A stretch of DNA of 13,493 nucleotides from Candidatus Woesearchaeota archaeon (lineage in GTDB: Archaea > Nanobdellota > Nanobdellia > Woesearchaeales > BS150m-G63): the NCBI GenBank assembly GCA_019322735.1, contig JAHWIG010000017.1, forward strand, positions 1 through 13,493, read 5' to 3'. Below, piece after piece: positions 1 to 6,531 of this stretch (the first letter of the stretch is position 1; each line of letters begins with the position of its first letter). Below the pieces are notes generated by a model, which worked only from the letters and a program-made list of their open reading frames with translations, was not told where the DNA came from and did not search any database. The translations under genes were made by a program, and so were the position numbers.

Positions 1-206
1 ATGAACCACCTGAAGGAGACTGGAATGAACCACCTGCAGGAGACTGGAATGAACCACCTGAAGGAGACTGGGACGAAGATGAAGAAGCTGACTGGGACGA
101 AGATGAAAATTTAGGTGAAGGTGAAGGAGAAGGAGAAGGTGAAGGAGAAGGAGAAGGTGAAGGAGAAGGTGAAGGTGAAGGTGAAGGTGAAGGAGAAGGA
201 CCTTAA
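1..206 (+). CDS. C-terminal end of an acidic repeat protein (5' truncated)
   Basis: The reading frame starts at base 3, is open from the window edge, and stops with TAA at 204-206, giving 67 visible residues. It begins with three copies of an 8-residue unit, EPPEGDWN, EPPAGDWN and EPPEGDWD, each encoded by a 24-bp repeat. A short Asp/Glu/Trp stretch follows, and the end is about fourteen Gly-Glu dipeptides closing in Gly-Pro. The tail is highly acidic and almost certainly disordered. The other frames are interrupted (frame 1 stops at about base 112), so this is the coding frame. The missing N-terminal part prevents any family assignment. Such tails are seen on surface and nucleic-acid-associated proteins, but nothing visible decides between them. 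Coding is supported by frame maintenance through two different repeats. Confidence 0.75.
   Translation, partial: EPPEGDWNEPPAGDWNEPPEGDWDEDEEADWDEDENLGEGEGEGEGEGEGEGEGEGEGEGEGEGEGP
3..74 (+). repeat. 24-bp coding tandem repeat, 3 copies
   Basis: Three head-to-tail 24-bp units (3-26, 27-50, 51-74), each starting gaaccacctg. They differ by a few substitutions, such as gaa to gca in the second unit, and encode the EPPxGDWN/D octapeptide. Unit length is a multiple of three, so copy-number change keeps the frame. Confidence 0.85.
114..200 (+). repeat. GGN-GAA hexanucleotide coding repeat
   Basis: About fourteen tandem ggtgaa or ggagaa units encode a Gly-Glu repeat at the very C-terminus of the truncated gene. 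GGT and GGA are mixed without a strict period, which suggests slippage-driven expansion followed by synonymous drift. Confidence 0.85.
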
Positions 207-217
207 TAGTCAAAAGA

Positions 218-226
218 TTTTTAAAC
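218..226 (+). promoter_or_regulatory. TATA-like box of the lipoprotein gene
   Basis: The sequence ttttaaact is centred about 25 nt upstream of the ATG at 247, the expected position if the transcript starts at or next to the start codon. No Shine-Dalgarno motif lies between the two. Confidence 0.45.
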
Positions 227-246
227 TATAATTCTATTTTATTTTT

Positions 247-672
247 ATGAAAAAGAGGTTACTATTGCTATTTTTGATTATGTTTATGTATGGCTGTAGT
301 CAAAGCAGTCAAGAATTCCCTTTTTCTTATAACAAGATGGAGTATTCCATTAGCGAAGCAGATGAAATAAGGGGAATAGATTATGTTGATTTTAAGTTTG
401 AGGGCAAATATGTTCTGTTAGATCAGAGGATTAATTATGACTGCTGTGCAGATCTTTCTTTATATTACACAGCGGATATAAAGGAATCTAATACCGGTAA
501 GGAAGGAATTTTAAGAATTTATGAAAACAATAATAATGATACATTATGTGGAAATCTATGTACTTTTGTAATTAAAGCTAAAGTAAAGGAAAGGGATATA
601 GATGAAGTCGAGCTTTATGGTGTTAAATATAAAGATTGGCCTTATGTTTTTATCTCTGAGAAAAAGAGGTAG
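247..672 (+). CDS. Small predicted lipoprotein
   Basis: The 141-aa product starts with basic residues (KKR), a Leu/Phe/Met-rich hydrophobic stretch (residues 5-15) and a lipobox-like M-Y-G-C ending at Cys17, followed by a polar SQSSQ linker. This is the layout of a signal peptide cleaved before a lipid-modified cysteine. The mature part is polar and soluble-looking, with four cysteines (66, 67, 101, 105) that could form disulfides or bind a metal. The lipobox is imperfect, with Met-Tyr where Leu-Ala/Ser is usual. I do not recognise the family. A signal peptidase II homologue lies only about 1 kb downstream on the other strand, which makes processing of this protein by LspA plausible. Export and lipidation are inferred from the N-terminus alone. 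Confidence 0.8.
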   Translation: MKKRLLLLFLIMFMYGCSQSSQEFPFSYNKMEYSISEADEIRGIDYVDFKFEGKYVLLDQRINYDCCADLSLYYTADIKESNTGKEGILRIYENNNNDTLCGNLCTFVIKAKVKERDIDEVELYGVKYKDWPYVFISEKKR

Positions 673-673
673 G

Positions 674-686
674 TTTATAAGTATAT
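674..686 (+). promoter_or_regulatory. TATA-like box of the aIF1A gene
   Basis: The sequence tttataagtatat begins two bases after the upstream stop codon and is centred about 27 nt before the ATG at 706, consistent with a leaderless mRNA. Confidence 0.55.
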
Positions 687-705
687 CATTTCTTTTTCTG
701 TTTTA

Positions 706-1053
706 ATGCAAAAGAAACGTCCAAGGAAAAAACCATTTAGACCTCAAATTCAAGAAGAAGTTTTTAGAGTGAAATTGCCTAGGGGTAGAGAAGTTTTAGG
801 AATTCTAGAAGAAAGGGTTGGAGGATCTAGAGCTAAGGTAAGATGTTTAGATGGAAAGAAAAGAATATGCAGAATTCCTGGAAGATTAAAAAGAAGATTA
901 TGGATTAGGGCAGGAGATATTTTGATAATAGAACCTTGGGAATTAGGTGGGGATGAAAAAGGAGATATCATCTATAAATACAGACCAAATCAAGTTGCTT
1001 ATCTTAAGAAACAAGGACATTTAGATAAACTTTCTGAGTTTCAAGAATTCTAA
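706..1053 (+). CDS. Translation initiation factor aIF1A
   Basis: This 115-aa protein matches the archaeal/eukaryotic IF1A family, the counterpart of bacterial IF1. The family binds the ribosomal A site of the small subunit and helps initiator tRNA placement and start-codon scanning or selection. After a basic N-terminal tail (KKRPRKKPFRP), the OB-fold covers about residues 20-95. Family-typical segments are GGSRAKVRCLDG (39-50), CRIPGR (55-60), RLWIRAGD (64-71), IIEPWE (74-79) and the DEKGDIIYKY block (83-92). Length is usual for archaea. The gene lies 33 nt after the lipoprotein gene with its own TATA box. A hairpin with a T run follows it. No oddities are visible. Assignment rests on motif recognition and is secure. 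Confidence 0.95.
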   Translation: MQKKRPRKKPFRPQIQEEVFRVKLPRGREVLGILEERVGGSRAKVRCLDGKKRICRIPGRLKRRLWIRAGDILIIEPWELGGDEKGDIIYKYRPNQVAYLKKQGHLDKLSEFQEF

Positions 1054-1069
1054 AAACTTTCAGTTTTTT
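1052..1069 (+). terminator. Possible terminator hairpin after aIF1A
   Basis: AAAAACT (1052-1058), a TTC loop (1059-1061) and AGTTTTT (1062-1068) form a 7-bp stem beginning inside the stop codon, with a T run on its 3' side. It could end the aIF1A transcript; archaeal termination depends mainly on T runs, so the hairpin itself may be incidental. Confidence 0.4.
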
Positions 1070-1092
1070 ATCACCACTTTAGAATAGAAATT

Positions 1093-1100
1093 ATTATATA
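1093..1100 (+). promoter_or_regulatory. TATA-like box for the membrane protein at 1124
   Basis: The sequence attatata is centred about 27 nt before the ATG at 1124. This spacing favours the ATG over the in-frame TTG at 1112 as the true start. Confidence 0.55.
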
Positions 1101-1123
1101 ATCTCTTATTATTGTCTATTTCT

Positions 1124-1684
1124 ATGAAAAGAGATTATTTTTTGATTTTAGGACTCTTGTTCTTTAGCCTAATAGGATTGATATATCTTGTTTTCTCACT
1201 TACAACGTCATTTTATAAAGAATTATTTTTTACTGAAATATTCATTCTATTTGCTATAGCATTGATGTTTGTATTTTATAATGAAAGGGCATGGGCAGGA
1301 AAATTTACTTTTATTTTCTTCTTATTGTTTGGATTTAATTTATTGTATCTTAAGAGCTTTCTTGGATTTAACTTATTGCTTGGATTCTTGATATTATTAT
1401 CTTTAGTTGCCATGTTTTTATCTTTGTTCTCTTTTGGAAAGACACAAGAAGGTGATTTTGAAGAATCTACAGAAGAGGGCCCTTCATTTGAGAAGGATGA
1501 ACTATTTGTTGAAGGGGTAAAACCAAAATCTTTAGGGGTTTTTGTTGCAAGCAAGAATTCATCTGTTTTTCATACCCCTGATTGCGCATTTGTTAAAAGA
1601 ACTAAACAAGAAGACAAAGTTTGGTTTACAAATAAAGCTCAGGCAACAAGAAAAAAGTATAGGGCGCATACTTGTGTTAAATGA
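1124..1684 (+). CDS. Four-helix membrane protein with C-terminal Ada-like metal-binding domain
   Basis: The 186-aa protein has four hydrophobic segments (about residues 5-27, 36-52, 61-77, 80-104). A linker rich in Glu follows (about 107-130), then a C-terminal domain of about 50 residues. That domain, VFVASKNSSVFHTPDC onward, resembles the Ada metal-binding fold (Pfam Ada_Zn_binding family) seen as a stand-alone tail on many prokaryotic proteins: a SKNS strand, then HxxxC (His150, Cys154), then a K..WF segment and a final Cys184. The usual second pair of cysteines is incomplete, since only one Cys precedes the end, so metal binding may be altered. The start is set at the ATG at 1124 because of the TATA spacing. 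The gene converges on lspA with 1 nt between stops. Function is unknown. Confidence 0.75.
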   Translation: MKRDYFLILGLLFFSLIGLIYLVFSLTTSFYKELFFTEIFILFAIALMFVFYNERAWAGKFTFIFFLLFGFNLLYLKSFLGFNLLLGFLILLSLVAMFLSLFSFGKTQEGDFEESTEEGPSFEKDELFVEGVKPKSLGVFVASKNSSVFHTPDCAFVKRTKQEDKVWFTNKAQATRKKYRAHTCVK

Positions 1685-1685
1685 T

Positions 1686-2126
1686 TTATTTCTTTTTTGA
1701 ATAATAGAAAAACATATACAATATACCAAGAGTTATACATGCATCTGCTATGTTGAAGATTGGCCATACCCTAAAATCAATAAAATCCACTATATGGCCA
1801 AGAAATATTCTGTCCATAAGATTTGATAATGCCCCTGAAATGATCATAACTATTGAAAGATGAGCTTTTCCTTTCTTTGGCAGTTCATCATAGTAGAATA
1901 ATATGGATCCAAGTATGATTATTGTTATAAAGGAGATTAATGCATTATTATCCCTTAACAATCCAAATCCTATACCTGTATTTGTTGTTAAGGTTATGTG
2001 AAAGAAATCTTTTATTATTGGGATTGATTGATGCAGATCAAGATTAGATTTAGCAAGATATTTTGTAAGCTGATCAATAATTATAATTATAATTCCAAGA
2101 TATGTTATTGCTTTCCTTTTTACCAT
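1686..2126 (-). CDS. lspA: Lipoprotein signal peptidase (signal peptidase II) homologue
   Basis: This 146-aa membrane protein carries the hallmarks of LspA, the aspartic protease that cleaves signal peptides ahead of a lipid-modified cysteine. Visible motifs are DQLTK (18-22), TNTGIGFGLL (48-57, the NxGxxFG loop), GALSNLMDR (98-106), IVDF with Asp114, and FNIAD with Asp128. The two catalytic aspartates of the family correspond to Asp114 and Asp128, both present. Four hydrophobic segments fit the family topology, and the protein is slightly shorter than the E. coli enzyme. The start ATG overlaps the upstream gene by 7 nt, implying translational coupling. LspA is regarded as a bacterial enzyme, so its presence beside archaeal genes is unusual and suggests transfer. 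A candidate substrate, the lipoprotein at 247-672, is nearby. Confidence 0.93.
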   Translation of the reverse strand: MVKRKAITYLGIIIIIIDQLTKYLAKSNLDLHQSIPIIKDFFHITLTTNTGIGFGLLRDNNALISFITIIILGSILFYYDELPKKGKAHLSIVMIISGALSNLMDRIFLGHIVDFIDFRVWPIFNIADACITLGILYMFFYYSKKK

Positions 2127-2497
2127 GACTTTTTATTTTTCATATCTTCCATATGGTTCTCTATCTTAGTAAGTCTTAAATTAATGTTTTCTATGTTTGC
2201 CTTTATTGCATCAAGTTTGGAAGATATTATTTCTGTTGAACCTGTATCTGTTATAGCTGGAGATCCGGCATGTTTTCCTGGTAGTCCTTCTGGCTGTGTT
2301 AATGGGGTTGCTAAAGAAGAATCTAATGACCCTTCTGGACTGATGAATTCACTTGTTGCTTTGCTTGGATCTGTATCTAAACTTAATGGCTCATTTAATC
2401 CTAGGTTTGGTGTTTCTTCTGCAGCACCAATATCAGAAGTTTCTAAATCTAGCCCCTCTTCTTTCTTCCAAAACTTTAACTTATCCATAAATCCCAT
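2120..2497 (-). CDS. Small coiled-coil protein with MGF-DKLKFWKK N-terminus
   Basis: The 125-aa product starts with an amphipathic basic segment (MGFMDKLKFWKKEE) that could lie on a membrane surface. A low-complexity acidic/Ser/Pro-rich middle (about 20-85) follows, and the C-terminal 40 residues look like a coiled coil (SKLDAIKANIENINLRLTKIENHM). I have the impression that proteins with this N-terminus recur in DPANN genomes, but I know of no function. The start at 2497 is chosen over an in-frame GTG at 2506 because an AGAGGTG Shine-Dalgarno motif (minus strand, 2504-2510) lies 6 nt before the ATG. It is the middle gene of a three-gene run, 14 nt after the upstream membrane protein gene and overlapping lspA by 7 nt. 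Confidence 0.8.
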   Translation of the reverse strand: MGFMDKLKFWKKEEGLDLETSDIGAAEETPNLGLNEPLSLDTDPSKATSEFISPEGSLDSSLATPLTQPEGLPGKHAGSPAITDTGSTEIISSKLDAIKANIENINLRLTKIENHMEDMKNKKSW

Positions 2498-2503
2498 TTT
2501 ATA

Positions 2504-2510
2504 CACCTCT
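2504..2510 (-). promoter_or_regulatory. Shine-Dalgarno site deciding the 2497 start
   Basis: AGAGGTG on the minus strand with a 6-nt spacer (tataaa) to the ATG at 2497. It marks an internal operon gene translated by SD pairing, in contrast to the leaderless first genes. Confidence 0.65.
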
Positions 2511-2511
2511 T

Positions 2512-3252
2512 TTATTGAATGAATGGCAGTATTTTTTCTTGAATTCCTGTTATTAAGTAATCTGGTATTAATTTGATGAATATGAATGTTGCGGTTTCTG
2601 GATATATAATGATATCGTTTTCTTGAAACCCTTTAAGGAGTACAAGTGGATCCTGCTGCATGCTTTGTGAGAATAATAATGCAAAGATCAATGCTTTTAA
2701 TTGTGTATCATCTTCGATATTAAGCTGACTTTTGAATTGATTAACAAATTCTCTTTTTTGTTCTTTTAATTGTGCTTCAATGAATATATCTGCTAGATCA
2801 TCTATTGCATTATCTGATTCAAGGAGGGCAAATAACTCTTCTCTTGAAAATGTTTGTTCACTGAATTCTACTGTTTCTACTTCATTGAATATGTTTGATT
2901 TGATAACTATCAATTTATAGCTGTTTCTTAATGCCTCTTTATGATCTTGTCCATTATAACTATTTATCTGGGCAGTGTTAAAAAATACAACATTTTCTTG
3001 ATCCCCCATACCTTTTGCTTTAAATCCTGCTATGTAATTATTTTTATGTTCTAGCAATATTGTTTTTTCTTCTGTCATGAATCTGTCTTTTAACTGCATT
3101 GCATCTAGATATAGAACAAATCCCAGTATGATCTGTATTGATACATAGACAAGAACTGTATAACCGATTGCCTTACCAACTTTTCTTGTTGGTAGATAGA
3201 ATATAATGGATAGAATAATAAATAATACTGTTGAGAGTGTGATTATATCCAT
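2512..3252 (-). CDS. Two-helix membrane protein of unknown function
   Basis: The 246-aa protein has two N-terminal transmembrane segments (about residues 5-22 and 28-50) separated by a short basic loop (TRKVGK). A soluble region of about 190 residues follows, predicted mixed alpha/beta, and then a hydrophobic C-terminal stretch (about 218-246, containing FIFIKLIPDYLITG) that could be membrane-attached. The central region (about 125-200) is rich in charged helices. No catalytic motif or known family is recognised. It is the first gene of the run leading to the coiled-coil protein and lspA, so it may act at the membrane with them. A weak TATA-like aattta lies about 25 nt upstream of the ATG at 3252. 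Confidence 0.75.
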   Translation of the reverse strand: MDIITLSTVLFIILSIIFYLPTRKVGKAIGYTVLVYVSIQIILGFVLYLDAMQLKDRFMTEEKTILLEHKNNYIAGFKAKGMGDQENVVFFNTAQINSYNGQDHKEALRNSYKLIVIKSNIFNEVETVEFSEQTFSREELFALLESDNAIDDLADIFIEAQLKEQKREFVNQFKSQLNIEDDTQLKALIFALLFSQSMQQDPLVLLKGFQENDIIIYPETATFIFIKLIPDYLITGIQEKILPFIQ

Positions 3253-3309
3253 TTTATGCCCATTTTTTAATCTAAATTATGAATATTATAAATTACTTTT
3301 GTTTTTTTG

Positions 3310-3906
3310 TTAAGTCTTATTGTTTTTTAGTTGTTTTGCATGCTCTACTATCAATGCGTGGAATTCATTGAATAATCTGTAATCTTTTTCTAGATTATCA
3401 TGAAAAAGATTTTGCAATTGTTCATAGTTCCATTCTGATTTTCCTATGCCATAATGTAGCAATACTCTTTTTGTATAAGTATCAATTACAAATACGGGTT
3501 GATTGTAAGCATATAATAAAATAGAATCTGCTGTTTCTTGACCAATACCCCAGATATTCAATATATTTTCTCTTGTTACCTCTTTGTCAAATTCAGCAAA
3601 TTCCTTTAGTTTTCTTGCCTTTTGATTATGGTAGCCAGATGATATTATTAATTTAGATAAAGCTTTTTGGCTTATGTTTTTTATTGTTTCCCTGTTTAAT
3701 GCTTCATTCCCTCTTAATTTGTTTAATGCTTTCTCAACATTCTTCCAGGAAGTATTTTGGGTCAGGATTGCTCCAACAGCAATCTCAAATCTTTCCTCTT
3801 CTGTCTTTTCAGAAAACTTATTTTTATTGTACTTATTATTTATTGGCCACCATCCCTGCGGTCCATGTTCTTTATAGATTTTTTTATAGAGTGATTTAAT
3901 ATCCAT
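3310..3906 (-). CDS. HhH-GPD DNA glycosylase, MagIII / endonuclease III-related
   Basis: This 198-aa protein belongs to the endonuclease III superfamily of base-excision repair glycosylases. Motifs are WWP (19-21), GAILTQNT (45-52), GYHNQKARKL (91-100), the helix-hairpin-helix IWGIGQETAD (118-127) and the catalytic Asp142 in VIDTYTKR. The position of the AP-lyase lysine of endonuclease III (GRKTAN) holds Glu124 here, and there are no cysteines at all, so the C-terminal 4Fe-4S cluster is absent. Both features, and the WWP and YNQKA-type segments, resemble Helicobacter pylori MagIII (GIGKESAD), a monofunctional 3-methyladenine glycosylase. The likely role is excision of alkylated bases without strand nicking. 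Substrate is inferred by resemblance. It lies 23 nt downstream of the small gene at 3930-4136, in the same direction as the nuclease gene. Confidence 0.9.
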   Translation of the reverse strand: MDIKSLYKKIYKEHGPQGWWPINNKYNKNKFSEKTEEERFEIAVGAILTQNTSWKNVEKALNKLRGNEALNRETIKNISQKALSKLIISSGYHNQKARKLKEFAEFDKEVTRENILNIWGIGQETADSILLYAYNQPVFVIDTYTKRVLLHYGIGKSEWNYEQLQNLFHDNLEKDYRLFNEFHALIVEHAKQLKNNKT

Positions 3907-3929
3907 AGATAATAAGAAATATTTTTTAT

Positions 3930-4136
3930 TTATCTTTTTTGTGTTTTATGTGTATGGTTTAAGACTGCAGAGATATATTTATCTGTTTCAATTGGGTGAT
4001 TTTTTGCTACCCGTCTATATGCCATATCCAATTCTAAAAAATTTGAATCATAAAGTGTTTCTATTATATCATCGGGTGTTGTGATATTCATGAAATCAGC
4101 TTTGCTTCTTGTTAATCTGTCTTCTTTTGAGTACAT
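3930..4136 (-). CDS. Small protein of unknown function downstream of the nuclease gene
   Basis: The 68-aa product (MYSKEDRLTRSKADF...) is charged and helical, with no membrane segment or recognised motif. A longer reading from GTG at 4160 would give 76 aa. The ATG at 4136 is preferred because a TATA-like gttaaata (minus strand, 4161-4168) sits about 28 nt upstream of it, overlapping the stop codon of the nuclease gene. It lies immediately downstream of the large nuclease gene on the same strand and could also be cotranscribed with it. Coding is supported by the open frame, tight spacing and promoter placement only. Confidence 0.6.
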   Translation of the reverse strand: MYSKEDRLTRSKADFMNITTPDDIIETLYDSNFLELDMAYRRVAKNHPIETDKYISAVLNHTHKTQKR

Positions 4137-4163
4137 TTTATATTGTTTAGAAGGAATCACTAT

Positions 4164-6500
4164 TTAACTCTTTTCTACCATTCTTGTTAATTCTGTCAAG
4201 TTTTTATTTCCTCTTAATGTGATATAATCACAAATTGTCTTTTGTTCAAAATAACAGGTATCGCAATTATGTTTTTTTTGCATATCTTTTTTCATACCTA
4301 TTAAATATTGTTTATCATTATTTCTTAATTCTTCTTTTTCTGTAACTGCACGATGTAGTTCTTGCATAACATAATCTAGGAAAGGGTCTTCTGGAGAGAA
4401 TTTAGTTATTGGCGAGAATTTTTGAGGTCTAAAGACTCCGATATTGTTATGAGTTATTTCATTATTTCCAGGCACAAAGAAATGATGATCAAATGCGTTC
4501 TTATTAAGAACAGTATAGATATTATTTGTCTCTAAGCCATTCTTTTCGACAATATCTTTTATCATCAGCCCATAAAAAGCCGTCTGCATTAGGTATTTAA
4601 CTTCTGGATAGGGTGTAACCCTGTTTGTTTTTGTATCTAAGATTATTATATCATATCTCTCTTTTTGGTCTTTGAGAAATAATAATGCATCTGGATGGAA
4701 TGATATTGAACATTCTTTATCGGTGTTTGGAATGCTTACCTTATTATGGAATGCAATCTCGCAGTATTGATCTGAGGGAACAGGATCAAGATTTAGTTCT
4801 TTTAATGTATTATAATGAACTAGGTCATCAAATGGCTTTAAGGTTATCTCATGTAGTTTTATTCCTCTTAATGCTGCTATTGGTTGTTTTGTCTCTTTAT
4901 CATAGAATTGATCTAATATATTATCATATTTTCCAATTATGTATTCAAGGATATCATATGCATTATCCTTTATTGTTGTGCTGATGAGTTTTTGTATTGA
5001 GCAATGAGATGGGAGAGAAAATTCAGATCCACGAAAATCAGTTATTGGTTCTATAACTTGATCTTTGAGGAATGTTGCATTTTTTCCAAAGAATTCTTTT
5101 AATTGATAGGGAAATACAATATTTTTTCCTTTAAGTTCTTGCTGCCAAGATAAATTTAATTTATTTTGTGATCTTCTGCCCTCATAAATTGATCCTTGGT
5201 ATTCAAATAATTCTACAAGTCTTGGTTCTATTCTACAGAATCCAACTTCCTTATGTCGCGCAAAGTTTCCAATTATATCAATTTCTTTATCAGTCAATAA
5301 AGATTGTGCCATATCTTTCATATTTGGATGGGCATTATGGATATTTTCTTCTAATAAGATCCATGGAAATAATTTTGTAGAATTATACTCTATTTTTTTT
5401 ATCTTTGGTTTTGGAATATTTATATGGGTTCTTACATATTTGTTTTCTTCTATTGCTTTTATTCTATCCAAAAATCCAACTAATCTATGAAATGCTACTT
5501 CTTCATGTATTCCTCGGAATAACATTTTACCGGCCAATATCCCTTGTTTTCCACCAATAAAATGTAATGGTAATTTATATTTCGAAAATTTTGTTGCCTT
5601 TTTTATTATATCTGCTGCAGCGCTTGTCTTTTCCATAAATAATGGCAGGCCTTTTAGATTATAATCGTCAAGGGTCTTTTTTATTTCACCCCCCATATCA
5701 TTAAGGTAATAGTTCCATTTCATGGCCATCATTGTCTTATTTAGGTAAACTAAATGAGAATAATGATGCAAAAATTCTTTTACTGATCCAAATTTCCCCT
5801 TTTCATAAACATCATCAACCCATGTTGATGGGCTTTTGGTTATCGATCTTTTTACTGGCCTTATGTCAAATAGAATCTCTTTATACCTTGAGTTTCCAAT
5901 TTTTGGGCTTATTGAATCTGTTTTTTGTAAGGTTCCAAAACCAATACCTTTTATATCTTCGTTTAATCTGTTACATTCTTCAAATAATAAGTCTTCTAAG
6001 GCAAATCCATTTTCAGTTTTCTTGAATAATTGAGTATAAGTTGTTGGTTGGATATACATGAATAATAATCTGTTGAGGAATTCTTCATCAAATCCTTGTT
6101 TTAATTCAAGAAGATGATTAGAGAAGATAAAAGAATTTGAATATGGGTCAATACCATCTCTGATTCCTTTTTCATCAATGCTTAAACCATTGACTAAAAT
6201 AGGAATTTTATTCTTTAAGTATCCTTTATCTTGGATTTTATGAAAAAATTCAGTCTCAAATAATTCATATTTGTTGAATCTTCCAGATTTCTTTTCATTG
6301 TTTGCATTATCTATTATTTCTTCAAGTAATTCTTTTAAATTTTCCCTATTTTTTGAAGTAAATGGGATGTGGCTGTATTTTTTAACAAATGGCTCAAAAT
6401 CTTTTGCTTCTTCAATATTATGTTCAGAAAAGATTTTTCTAAATATCCTAAATAGTGCATAAGGTTGTTTAATTGTAAAAATAGTGTCTACTTCTGTCAT
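4164..6500 (-). CDS. Large protein with C-terminal RecB/Cas4-type PD-(D/E)XK nuclease and Fe-S-like cysteines
   Basis: The 778-aa protein has a long N-terminal region (about 1-490) I do not recognise, mostly helical and without helicase Walker motifs. The C-terminal 280 residues carry the RecB-family nuclease motifs in order: GIKLHE (546-551), HPD (602-604), LDTK (621-624) and QTAFY (639-643), corresponding to motif I His, metal-binding Asp, the D-x-K pair and the Q-x3-Y signature. A cysteine group C746-x2-C749-x7-C757 follows; with an upstream cysteine such as Cys500 it resembles the 4Fe-4S arrangement of Cas4, AddB and Dna2. All active-site residues are present, so a metal-dependent DNA nuclease is predicted. 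No cas genes or CRISPR array are nearby. It is divergent from the polymerase-like gene, with 54 bp between start codons. Confidence 0.82.
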   Translation of the reverse strand: MTEVDTIFTIKQPYALFRIFRKIFSEHNIEEAKDFEPFVKKYSHIPFTSKNRENLKELLEEIIDNANNEKKSGRFNKYELFETEFFHKIQDKGYLKNKIPILVNGLSIDEKGIRDGIDPYSNSFIFSNHLLELKQGFDEEFLNRLLFMYIQPTTYTQLFKKTENGFALEDLLFEECNRLNEDIKGIGFGTLQKTDSISPKIGNSRYKEILFDIRPVKRSITKSPSTWVDDVYEKGKFGSVKEFLHHYSHLVYLNKTMMAMKWNYYLNDMGGEIKKTLDDYNLKGLPLFMEKTSAAADIIKKATKFSKYKLPLHFIGGKQGILAGKMLFRGIHEEVAFHRLVGFLDRIKAIEENKYVRTHINIPKPKIKKIEYNSTKLFPWILLEENIHNAHPNMKDMAQSLLTDKEIDIIGNFARHKEVGFCRIEPRLVELFEYQGSIYEGRRSQNKLNLSWQQELKGKNIVFPYQLKEFFGKNATFLKDQVIEPITDFRGSEFSLPSHCSIQKLISTTIKDNAYDILEYIIGKYDNILDQFYDKETKQPIAALRGIKLHEITLKPFDDLVHYNTLKELNLDPVPSDQYCEIAFHNKVSIPNTDKECSISFHPDALLFLKDQKERYDIIILDTKTNRVTPYPEVKYLMQTAFYGLMIKDIVEKNGLETNNIYTVLNKNAFDHHFFVPGNNEITHNNIGVFRPQKFSPITKFSPEDPFLDYVMQELHRAVTEKEELRNNDKQYLIGMKKDMQKKHNCDTCYFEQKTICDYITLRGNKNLTELTRMVEKS

Positions 6501-6521
6501 ATTACTACTGTTAGATAAGAA

Positions 6522-6531
6522 ATATTTAAAA
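6522..6531. promoter_or_regulatory. Shared bidirectional TATA-like element
   Basis: The nearly symmetric atatttaaaa lies about 29 nt before the ATG at 6555 (+) and about 26 nt before the ATG at 6500 (-). Read on either strand it gives a TATA-like sequence (atatttaaa or ttttaaatat). It is the only good candidate in the 54-bp gap, so both leaderless transcripts probably depend on it. Confidence 0.6.

Noticed and set aside
3..74. Short direct repeats that could be mistaken for a CRISPR array
   Set aside because: Units are contiguous 24-bp repeats without spacers and keep a protein frame, so they are coding tandem repeats.
2028..2522. Plus-strand open frame across the lspA/coiled-coil genes
   Set aside because: It is a shadow of two well-supported minus-strand genes and has no promoter or motif.
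3310..3906. Classical endonuclease III (Nth)
   Set aside because: The catalytic lysine is replaced by Glu and the Fe-S cysteines are missing.
4164..6500. Nuclease as a CRISPR Cas4
   Set aside because: The protein is far longer than Cas4, and no cas1, cas2, other cas gene or repeat array is present.
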